Positions 8,874 through 15,616 of a DNA stretch of 64,000 nt are shown in pieces. Positions within the stretch are counted from its first letter, which is position 1; each line of letters begins with the position of its first letter. The notes beneath the pieces are model-generated. The model was not told the origin of the DNA and ran no database searches. It worked only from the letters and a program-made list of their open reading frames with translations. The stretch spans positions 11,715 through 75,714 of the forward strand of contig CAKUOD010000007.1 of the NCBI GenBank assembly GCA_934668695.1. Direction: 5' to 3'. Made by a program: the position numbers and the translations under genes. The DNA is from an uncultured Collinsella sp. GTDB taxonomy: Bacteria; Actinomycetota; Coriobacteriia; Coriobacteriales; Coriobacteriaceae.

Positions 8874-8899
8874 GAAAAATGCGCCCCTGTGGGCGCACC
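8874..8899 (-). terminator. intrinsic terminator after the HTH gene
   Basis: On the minus strand a TGCGCCC/GGGGCGCA hairpin is followed by TTTTTC, 11 bp beyond the HTH stop codon. Confidence 0.75.
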
Positions 8900-8909
8900 A
8901 TCCCGTTCG

Positions 8910-9305
8910 CTATTCCGCCTTTTTAACGCGCGGCTTGCGGCCGCGCGGCTTGTCGACCAGCGCGGACTCACCGCTCTCGCGGTACTGGCGGCACCAAGCC
9001 TTGACCGAAGACTCGCTGGGAATCTTGTGCTTGATCATGGCCTCGCGAACCGTTAAGCCATTTTCCAAGCGGTCCTTGACCACGGCAAGCTTAACTTCGT
9101 ACGAATAGGTGTGATGATGCGAACCGGCGTTGAGAACGGCGTCGGCACCGCCCACGGCATACGCGCGGGCCCACTGACGAGCCGTGGCCTGGGGAATGCC
9201 AAGCTCCGCGGCGAGGGCGCGATGACCGACCCCCTCTTGGAGGATCTCGACGGCGCGCTGCCTAACCTCGGGCGCATGCGTGCGAGTCCTAGTTGCTTCC
9301 GACAT
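8910..9305 (-). CDS. stand-alone double helix-turn-helix protein (IS3/IS150 OrfA-like)
   Basis: A 131-residue protein with two helix-turn-helix units. The first (about 15-50) contains GHRALAAELGIPQATARQW and the second (about 70-110) contains TVREAMIKHKIPSESSVKAW; a basic AT-hook-like KPRGRKPRVKK ends the chain. The layout matches the DNA-binding OrfA/InsJ half of IS3-family elements, but no OrfB integrase follows and no inverted repeats flank it. It has its own terminator and a long AT-rich upstream region, so it may be a domesticated regulator rather than transposon debris. ATG at 9305 chosen over GTG at 9314 because GGCAGG lies just upstream. Confidence 0.75.
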   Translation of the reverse strand: MSEATRTRTHAPEVRQRAVEILQEGVGHRALAAELGIPQATARQWARAYAVGGADAVLNAGSHHHTYSYEVKLAVVKDRLENGLTVREAMIKHKIPSESSVKAWCRQYRESGESALVDKPRGRKPRVKKAE

Positions 9306-9639
9306 ACCTGCCACTTCTTAGCCTTAACCGTTAATCTGCTTTCTTACGTGCAAGTTAGATAGTAGCATTTTACTGTTTGCTCAAAGCAGTTAATTAAAAT
9401 AGACGCGGTGTTATCTGGGCATTTGGCACCAATTTACGACATTTCTTTATCGATTATTTACGCTGGTAGCTGACTCGCAGCTAATCGTCATTCGCTTGTC
9501 AACAAAATTGACATCTCTTTATGTCCTTTGGCATAGAGGATATAGTTATTAACCCCTCCCCCAATAATTTTGAGTGATCGGCAAGGCAGCAGACGTCCTT
9601 ACTCCTCATGATTACCGCGCATTGCCATCCACCGGAGCA
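9306..9639. other. AT-rich intergenic region
   Basis: About 330 bp, clearly more AT-rich than its surroundings (notably 9340-9570), upstream of the HTH gene. It probably holds the HTH promoter. I find no gene and no repeat shared with the rest of the window. Confidence 0.35.
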
Positions 9640-9679
9640 AAACAAAAAGGGCGGGGCCTGCTGCGCTTGCAGGCCCCGC
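9640..9679 (-). terminator. intrinsic terminator of the flavoprotein gene
   Basis: A perfect 11-bp stem GCGGGGCCTGC/GCAGGCCCCGC (9651-9661, 9669-9679) is followed on the minus strand by CCCTTTTTGTTTT. Confidence 0.85.
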
Positions 9680-9754
9680 ACCGGTTGACACCCGACGGGA
9701 CACAGCCGGGCGAGGCGGATCCGTGCTACCGCCCCGCCTAGCCGCGATGTTCAA

Positions 9755-11785
9755 CTACAGCTCGTTGGCCGCGTGATACGCCGTGCGAATGGCGCTCGCG
9801 ATGTCGGCGGTGCGCTCGCCCGAGCAGTCGCCCACGCAGGTCACGGGCACCGTCACGCCGTCCAGGTCAAACGCGTTGGCCTTGGAGCCCACGGCCATCA
9901 CCACGTAATCGCAGGCAATCTTCACCGGCTCCTCGGCGCCGTCCTCGGTAGTGCGCACGGCCTCCACGCCCTCGTCGGTAATGGCGGTCAGGCGGGTCTT
10001 CACGTGCTGCTCCACGTTGTGCTCGGCAAAGTCGCTCATGATCAGCGGCAGAATGGTCTCGGACTCGCCTGCGGCAATCTTGTCGAGCATTTCCACGATC
10101 GCCACCTCGCAGCCGTGCTGCAGCAGGTACTCGGCAGTCTCGGTGCCCACCAAGCCACCGCCAATGACGGCGACGCGGCCCGTAAGCTCCACCTTGCCGG
10201 CCAGCACGTCCCAGCTCGAGACGACCTTCTCCGAGTCGGCGCCCGGGACGGGGATGACCACGTCGTGCGCGCCCACGGCCACAATCGCGGCGTCGGCGGC
10301 GTTGAGGTCCTCTGCCGTGGCGGCGTGGTTGAGCTCGACCTTAACGCCCAGGCCAGGCAGAATCTTCTCGTAGTACTCGACCGAGCGCATAATCTCGTCC
10401 TTGCGCGGAGGCGCTGCCGCAAGCACAATCTGGCCGCCCAGGTGATCGCTCGCCTCGTAGACGGTCACGTCGTAGCCGCGCTTGGCCGCCACGCGCGCGG
10501 CCTCCAGGCCGGCGATACCGCCGCCCACCACGGCAATCTTCTTGTCGCCCTCGCCCGGCTTAATGGCGATGGTCGCCTCGTCACCGTTCTCGGCATTAAG
10601 TACGCACGAGATGTACTTGCGGTTTTGAATCGCGTCGACGCAACCTTTATTGCAGTTGAGGCACTCGCGGATGGGCTCGCCGGTCGCGGCCTTCAGCGCA
10701 ATGTCGGGGTCGCACATGAGCGAGCGGCCGTAGGCGACGATGTCTGCCGAGCCGTCATCCAGGATCTTCTCGCCGGCCTCGACCGAAACCACGCGGCCGA
10801 CGGTTGCCACCGGCACGGAGACCAGGGCCTTGACGCGCTCGGCCACGGGCAGCGTCCAGTTGTAGGGCATGGCGCCCATGGGCGGAATGGTGTCGCCCAT
10901 GTTGCCGGTGTGGTTTGCCTGCGCCACTTGGATCATGTCGATGCCGGCGTCCTCGAGCAGCTTGGCAAACTCGCAGGCCTCGTCGGGCTGCAGGCCGCCC
11001 TTGCCGCGCGGCGTGCCGTCGGGGTTCTCCATGATCACGGGGAGCTTGTACTCCACCATCAGCTGCGGCGCGGCCTCCTTAATGGCGGCGACGACCTCCA
11101 GCGCATAGCGGACGCGGTTCTGGAACGAGCCGCCGTACTCATCGGTGCGCTTGTTGAGGATCGCGGAGCACAGCGAACCCACCAGGCGGTCACCGTGGAC
11201 CTCGATGGCGTCGATGCCGGCCTGCTGCGCGCGGGCGGCCGAGGCGGCGATGGCCTCCTTGATCTGGGTGAGCTGTTCCACGCTCGCCTCGTTCACAAAG
11301 TGCTGCATGTCGTGGTGCAGCTTGGCGTAGGCCTGCTTGCGGATCTCGTTGGACTCGGCCATCTTGGCGGCAAAGGTCTCCTCGTCGCCGGCGGCCTTGG
11401 CCTCCTGCGCGGCCTTGGCGGCAGCCATGGAACCCATGACCATGCGGCCGACGCCGGGCACGTCGTACTCGGGGTGGAACAGCTGCAGCGCGACCTTGGC
11501 GCCGTGCTTGTGGACGGCGTCGGCCAGCGCCTTAAACGTGGGGATCTGGGCGTCGGTCGCCAGCTTGGGCGTGGGGCTCGCGGTCATGACGGGAGCGACG
11601 TCGCCGATGACGATGTAGCTCACGCCGCCACGGGCCAGGCGCTCGTAAAAAGCCAGGCTGCGCTCGCCGATGGAGCCGTCGCGCTCCTCATAGCCGGTGG
11701 TTAGCGGCGGGAACATAATGCGGTTTTTGAGCTCAAGGGGGCCAACCGTAATGGGCTGGAGCAGCTTGGATGCGGGTGCGGTCAT
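9755..11785 (-). CDS. NADH:flavin oxidoreductase, dienoyl-CoA/enoate reductase family (OYE + FAD/NAD domains)
   Basis: 676 residues. An N-terminal FMN TIM barrel (residues 8-365) contains EVHGDRLVGSLCS and the RTDEYGGSFQNR loop. A [4Fe-4S] motif C375-x2-C378-x3-C382-x11-C394 follows, then a Rossmann FAD site (VVGGGIAGLEAA, near 420) and a second nucleotide site (VIGGGLVGTETAEYL, near 530). This is the architecture of FadH, BaiCD/BaiH and related anaerobic C=C reductases; the substrate cannot be read from sequence. An Ala/Lys-rich insertion at about 120-175 lengthens the barrel. Start 11785 is used because AGAGAGGA directly abuts the ATG at 11791. Confidence 0.85.
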   Translation of the reverse strand: MTAPASKLLQPITVGPLELKNRIMFPPLTTGYEERDGSIGERSLAFYERLARGGVSYIVIGDVAPVMTASPTPKLATDAQIPTFKALADAVHKHGAKVALQLFHPEYDVPGVGRMVMGSMAAAKAAQEAKAAGDEETFAAKMAESNEIRKQAYAKLHHDMQHFVNEASVEQLTQIKEAIAASAARAQQAGIDAIEVHGDRLVGSLCSAILNKRTDEYGGSFQNRVRYALEVVAAIKEAAPQLMVEYKLPVIMENPDGTPRGKGGLQPDEACEFAKLLEDAGIDMIQVAQANHTGNMGDTIPPMGAMPYNWTLPVAERVKALVSVPVATVGRVVSVEAGEKILDDGSADIVAYGRSLMCDPDIALKAATGEPIRECLNCNKGCVDAIQNRKYISCVLNAENGDEATIAIKPGEGDKKIAVVGGGIAGLEAARVAAKRGYDVTVYEASDHLGGQIVLAAAPPRKDEIMRSVEYYEKILPGLGVKVELNHAATAEDLNAADAAIVAVGAHDVVIPVPGADSEKVVSSWDVLAGKVELTGRVAVIGGGLVGTETAEYLLQHGCEVAIVEMLDKIAAGESETILPLIMSDFAEHNVEQHVKTRLTAITDEGVEAVRTTEDGAEEPVKIACDYVVMAVGSKANAFDLDGVTVPVTCVGDCSGERTADIASAIRTAYHAANEL

Positions 11786-11927
11786 GGACATTCCTCTCTT
11801 GTAGGCGCGGCGGCGATGTTGCCGCGTAGTTGTTTAGAGGATATGGCATGGGAATACAACAGCACAACGGAAATCGGCGGATAGCAGGTAGCGGTAGGTG
11901 GATGGGGCGGGGCGGCCCGTCGGTTTA

Positions 11928-12224
11928 TCTCAATCTGTAACAGTTACGCGGCAAAACTGGGTCTTACTGTTACAGATCGAGACATTCCTCTCGGCCCATC
12001 CTCAACAATCTAGATCTGTAACAGCTAGGCCCACTTTTGGCCCCTATCTGTTACAGATCGAGACAAACCAAACCCGCCTGCTAGAAAATCTAAATCTGTA
12101 ACAGTTACTCGGCAAAATCCGTCCCTCGTGTTACAGATTTAGACAAACACGACCCAACCCACCGGTATATCTCGATCTGTAACACCAAGCCGCCCAAATC
12201 GGGTCTAGATGTTACAGATCGAGA
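11928..12224. repeat. array 1: four 55-bp inverted-repeat units on an 80/81-bp period
   Basis: Units occupy 11928-11982, 12009-12063, 12089-12143 and 12170-12224; all are exactly 55 bp. Each has a left arm near TCTCGATCTGTAACAG, a 23-25 nt non-conserved middle and the inverted right arm. All eight half-sites contain ATCTGTAACA or its complement. Gaps between units are 26, 25 and 26 bp of unrelated sequence. The third unit keeps pairing through a compensatory change (AAAT against ATTT). The array lies between the 3' end of the initiator tRNA and the flavoprotein start. It resembles a CRISPR only in its regularity. A second array is at 31050-31265. Confidence 0.85.
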
Positions 12225-12313
12225 TTTTGTTTGAGAGGCCGAGAATTGGACCGAAAACACAGTCCCGGAATAACAAAAAAGCTCGCCGGCTAGGCCGACG
12301 AGCTGCAAGTTCT

Positions 12314-12390
12314 TGGTCGCGGGGGCAGGATTTGAACCTACGACCTCCGGGTTATGAGCCCGGCGAGCTACCAGACTGCTCCACCCCGCA
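12314..12390 (-). tRNA. initiator tRNA-fMet (CAT anticodon)
   Basis: 77 nt with encoded CCA. The anticodon arm CCGGG-CTCATAA-CCCGG has the three consecutive G:C pairs diagnostic of initiator tRNA, and the acceptor stem is GCGGGG/CCCCGC. Position 1 reads T opposite G72, not the usual C1 opposite A72. The T arm carries GGTTCAAATCC. Confidence 0.95.
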
Positions 12391-12421
12391 ATGTCTGGGC
12401 GCCTCATGTGCGCAAGAAAGA

Positions 12422-12450
12422 ATATTACGCGGGAGTTCGGTAAACGGCAA
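12422..12450 (-). promoter_or_regulatory. promoter of the initiator tRNA
   Basis: On the minus strand TTGCCG (12445-12450) and TAATAT (12422-12427) are separated by exactly 17 bp, about 32 bp before the tRNA 5' end. Confidence 0.6.
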
Positions 12451-12586
12451 GGAAAATCTCGTAGAGCATAATTCCTTCATATTTAAACCCCTCAGCCCCT
12501 ATCACCGTAAACGAATCGCAGCCGAGCGCCGTCGACGGCACGTATACAATGGTGCGCGTCCTTTTATGCCGACACCGGGAGTAGAC

Positions 12587-13360
12587 ATGCTGCTCGCTAT
12601 CGATATGGGAAACACGCAGACGGCCATGGGCCTGTTTGACGGAGACGAGCTGGTGCAGTCGTGGCGCATGCCCACCGACCGCTCCTATACCGCCGACGAG
12701 ATCCATGTGCGCCTGATGGGCTTCTTTAAGATGTACGGCCTCTCGCTCGACGCGGTCGACGCGATCGCCTTCGCCGGCGTGGTGCCGCAGCTCTCGCGCG
12801 AGTGGCACACTGTGGCCGACCGCATTGCCGCGGACGCCATCGTTATCGGGCCGCAGACGGCCGCGGTGACCAAGCTGCGCGCGGCGCGTCCCCAGGCCGT
12901 AGGCGCCGATCGCGTCGCTAACGCCGTTGCGGCCGAGACCTTCTACGGCGCGCCGGCAATCGTGGTGGACTTTGGCACCGCGACCAATATCGACGTCATC
13001 GATGAGGGCGGTTATTACATTGGTGGAGCGATTGCGCCGGGCATCCGCATTTCGATGGACGCGCTCGCCGCCCGAGCCGCCAAGCTCGCCAGCGTGCCGC
13101 TCGAGGCGCCCGAACACGCCATCGGCCGCGATACCGAGGAGTGCATTAAAGTCGGCGCCGTGGTGGGCGCTGCCGCCATGGCCGAGGGCCTGGTCGCACG
13201 CATGAAGCGCGAGCTGGGTCGTGAGGACGCCACCGTTATCGCCACGGGCGGTCTCGCCGGCATCGTCGCCGATTCGACCGATGCCTTCGACGTGGTCGAC
13301 GGACAACTCACCATCAAGGGCATCTGCGAAATCTACCGCCGCATGCAGGAGCTGGGGTAG
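12587..13360 (+). CDS. coaX: type III pantothenate kinase
   Basis: 257 residues. The ASKHA-fold phosphate motif MLLAIDMGNTQT opens the protein, VVDFGTATNIDVI is the second phosphate motif and IAPGIRISMDALAARAAKL the conserved substrate loop, all typical of CoaX. It phosphorylates pantothenate in the first step of coenzyme A synthesis. The start at 12587 follows GGGAG and gives the family's usual N-terminus; an open frame upstream runs through the tRNA region and is not coding. The gene stands alone, followed by the first of three identical palindromes. Confidence 0.93.
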   Translation: MLLAIDMGNTQTAMGLFDGDELVQSWRMPTDRSYTADEIHVRLMGFFKMYGLSLDAVDAIAFAGVVPQLSREWHTVADRIAADAIVIGPQTAAVTKLRAARPQAVGADRVANAVAAETFYGAPAIVVDFGTATNIDVIDEGGYYIGGAIAPGIRISMDALAARAAKLASVPLEAPEHAIGRDTEECIKVGAVVGAAAMAEGLVARMKRELGREDATVIATGGLAGIVADSTDAFDVVDGQLTIKGICEIYRRMQELG

Positions 13361-13416
13361 GACGGGGGCTTAAGTCGAGCACACCCGATGCCACAGCCCC
13401 CGCAAACGTTCGCCAA

Positions 13417-13461
13417 GCCTATTCCTCAAAATCGAAAAATTTTCAGTTTTGAGGAATAGGC
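13417..13461. repeat. TATTCCTCAAAA palindrome, copy 1
   Basis: 15-bp arms GCCTATTCCTCAAAA (13417-13431) and its complement (13447-13461) enclose TCGAAAAATTTTCAG. It sits 7 bp past the stop of the AAA ATPase gene and 57 bp after coaX. The loop, not only the stem, is conserved in the copies at 14691 and 14776, all in the same orientation, so it is a repeat rather than a simple terminator. Confidence 0.75.
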
Positions 13462-13467
13462 TTTCTG

Positions 13468-14664
13468 CTAGGCCTCGTCGCACAGCCACCTCGCCAGGTC
13501 CACGATCTGCACTCCGTCGCGATCCGTGGCCTCGTGATGCGTGCGGGCGAGAATCATCTTGGGATACGCATCGCCAATGCTCAGCAGTGGCGAAATCTCG
13601 CGTTCAAATGTCTTATCCGAGCCGATATCGTCGCTCACTTGAATATAGAGTTTCTCGCTCCGCTTGATTGCTACAAAGTCTATTTCCTTTTTATAGAGCA
13701 CGCCGACGTATACCTCGTATCCGCGACGCAGCAGCTCGATTGCCACCATGTTCTCGTATACGCGTCCCCAATCCATATCACGTGTACCAAGAAGTGCATA
13801 TTTAAACGCATGGTCCGCCAGATAGTACTTCTCGCCGCTCTTAAGGTATTTTTTGCCGCGAATGTCGTAGCGACGAACTTTATAGAAGGCAAACGCATCG
13901 CACAGGTACCCCATGTACGTGCCGACCGTCTTGTTCGTAATCTTTAGCCCATCCGCATTTAATGCATCAGTAATGTTGCGTGCCGACGTAATGTTGGAAA
14001 CGTTGTCCATCATGTAATCGGCAATGCGCAGCAGCGCCGATTCGTTTCTCACGTTATGCCGCTGCACGATATCTCTCACAATGAGCGTCTTAAAGACGTT
14101 GGAGAGATATTGATAGCGCTGCTCCTGCAGTGGATAAGGGTAAGAGCCGGACATACCGCCGGTTCTCGTGTACTCATCGAAGTCGCGGTCGACCTCGCCC
14201 TCGTCGCCATAGAGACGATACTCCTCAAACGAGAATGGGAAAACCTCGATCTCGAACGTACGCCCCGTAAAGAGCGTCGACAGATCGCTCGACAGCAAAA
14301 AGGCATTCGATCCGGTAATGAATATGTCGTACTGCTCGGATGCGTGGAGGCTGTTGATCGCACGCTCAAAACCGTCGCACATCTGAACTTCATCGATAAG
14401 CAGAAAGTTTTGTTTGCCGGACACTCGATGCTCTTTTACATAGGCGAGCAGCGCGTGATACTCGAGCAGGTTCTCGAACTCATCGAGGTTGTAGTTGATA
14501 TGGATGACATTCGAATTGGACAGATTTGCCTCCACGTAATCGCGAAGGGCCTCGAGCAATTTTGATTTACCGCTACGACGGATGCCCGTGATGACCTTGA
14601 TGTCCGGCACGCCAATAAGGCTCGTCAACGTGTCCATATATGACGTTCTATTGATGAGTTTCAT
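13468..14664 (-). CDS. AAA-family ATPase with C-terminal DUF4143 nuclease-like domain
   Basis: 398 residues. The P-loop ATPase (AAA_14) has Walker A GIRRSGKS (27-34), Walker B FLLIDEVQ (87-94) and the sensor segment ITGSNAFLLS. The C-terminal half matches DUF4143, ending with EIDFVAIK and YIQVS, a PD-(D/E)xK-like core. The family is widespread in gut bacteria, often in many copies, with no settled function. Base composition is more AT-rich than its neighbours and the gene is bracketed by one palindrome downstream and two upstream of the same type, suggesting acquisition. AGGAGG precedes the ATG. Confidence 0.88.
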   Translation of the reverse strand: MKLINRTSYMDTLTSLIGVPDIKVITGIRRSGKSKLLEALRDYVEANLSNSNVIHINYNLDEFENLLEYHALLAYVKEHRVSGKQNFLLIDEVQMCDGFERAINSLHASEQYDIFITGSNAFLLSSDLSTLFTGRTFEIEVFPFSFEEYRLYGDEGEVDRDFDEYTRTGGMSGSYPYPLQEQRYQYLSNVFKTLIVRDIVQRHNVRNESALLRIADYMMDNVSNITSARNITDALNADGLKITNKTVGTYMGYLCDAFAFYKVRRYDIRGKKYLKSGEKYYLADHAFKYALLGTRDMDWGRVYENMVAIELLRRGYEVYVGVLYKKEIDFVAIKRSEKLYIQVSDDIGSDKTFEREISPLLSIGDAYPKMILARTHHEATDRDGVQIVDLARWLCDEA

Positions 14665-14690
14665 TGGGGCCTCCTCGCGGTCTTTTATCG

Positions 14691-14731
14691 CTATTCCTCA
14701 AAATTGAAAAATTTTCAGTTTTGAGGAATAG
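14691..14731. repeat. TATTCCTCAAAA palindrome, copy 2
   Basis: 13-bp arms CTATTCCTCAAAA and complement around a loop with one base changed from copy 1 (TTG for TCG). It lies 27 bp upstream of the ATPase start codon, where it could affect its transcription. Confidence 0.75.
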
Positions 14732-14775
14732 GCTCTATAGCGAATATACCTCGCGAAAGACCGAGCTGCCTTAAT

Positions 14776-14818
14776 CCTATTCCTCAAAATCGAAAAATTT
14801 TCAGTTTTGAGGAATAGG
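14776..14818. repeat. TATTCCTCAAAA palindrome, copy 3
   Basis: 14-bp arms CCTATTCCTCAAAA (14776-14789) and complement (14805-14818); the loop is identical to copy 1. It lies 44 bp from copy 2 in the gap before the biotin ligase gene. Confidence 0.75.
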
Positions 14819-14914
14819 TCCGAGGTGCTACCCCGCAGTCACGCAAAGCCCTCCCCGGCACAGGCCGAAGAGGGCTTCGTTGTCATCGTCATCTTTGAGC
14901 GCAAGTGCCTCGCG

Positions 14915-15616
14915 TTACAGTCCGCGAATCCGTACGGCCTCGGGCGGAAACTCCTGCTCGCCGGCATCGGTCTTGATGGTCGCGCGGCCCCAGATGTCCA
15001 GGCCCGCAAACACACCGACCGCAAGCGGCAAACCGTTGGGCGACACCGCCGCAACCTGACGACCCAGCAGCGGCACCATGTCAAAGTACTCGCCCAGCAC
15101 CGGAGCCAGCGGGCCGGCGGCGCCCTGCGGCGTGTTCGCGACGGCAGCCCAGGCGCCCACGCGGGTCAGCACAGCGGCGGCCAATGCCTCGATCAGCGCC
15201 TCATCTGCCATATCCACGCCAAGCTCACCCAGCGCCGCACGCTCAACATCCACCGTCACCGCGGCAAATATACCCGCGGCACCGGCGCCACCGTTGACGG
15301 CGACGCGTGCAAACGACGTCTCAAACGTGGGCGCGCCGCACACAATGTCGCTCGGCCATTGAATGCCCACCTTGCCGGCAAGGCCCAGGCCCGGCGTCGA
15401 CGCCGTGCCCACGAGCGCGTCCATCATGCCCATCGCGGCCACAAACGGCAGACCGTGGAAGGCGTGCATGTTCACGTCGGGGCGAACGACCAGCGAAAAC
15501 GTCAACGACGCCTCACCCGTGCTCCAAGCGCACCAGCCCGCGGACTTGCCCTCGCGACCTGCATCGCGCGCCGCGTCGAGCTCAGTGCCAGCGGTTACAG
15601 CATTCATCTCAATCAT
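14915..15616 (-). CDS. divergent biotin--protein ligase (BirA catalytic-domain family)
   Basis: 233 residues, no N-terminal DNA-binding domain. Family features visible are LTFSLVVRPDVNM, the KVGIQWPSDIV strand (usual KWPNDI) and a C-terminal GVFAGLDIWGRATIKT segment. The usual biotin-binding GRGRxGR loop is poorly preserved (GREGKSAGWCAW), and the conserved Lys of KWPND is Gln. Expected reaction: ATP-dependent biotinylation of acetyl-CoA carboxylase or decarboxylase carrier proteins. It begins one base after the folP-folK stop, so it is probably co-transcribed. Reduced activity or another lipoyl/biotin-ligase role is possible. Confidence 0.65.
   Translation of the reverse strand: MIEMNAVTAGTELDAARDAGREGKSAGWCAWSTGEASLTFSLVVRPDVNMHAFHGLPFVAAMGMMDALVGTASTPGLGLAGKVGIQWPSDIVCGAPTFETSFARVAVNGGAGAAGIFAAVTVDVERAALGELGVDMADEALIEALAAAVLTRVGAWAAVANTPQGAAGPLAPVLGEYFDMVPLLGRQVAAVSPNGLPLAVGVFAGLDIWGRATIKTDAGEQEFPPEAVRIRGL

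Noticed and set aside
9773..11704. Long plus-strand open frame (643 codons) opposite the flavoprotein gene
   Set aside because: It is the mirror of a high-GC gene; its translation is His/Gly/Val/Arg-rich with no domain, and the minus strand carries complete flavoprotein motifs and a ribosome site.
11928..12224. Calling the 12-kb array a CRISPR
   Set aside because: Repeats alternate in orientation, are only about 16 bp, and no cas gene is in the window; CRISPR repeats are direct.
12105..12407. Small open frames running through the array and the tRNA
   Set aside because: They only translate the repeat arms (SRSVT and LQIE-like peptides) and overlap the tRNA; the 80-bp steps break the reading frame between units.
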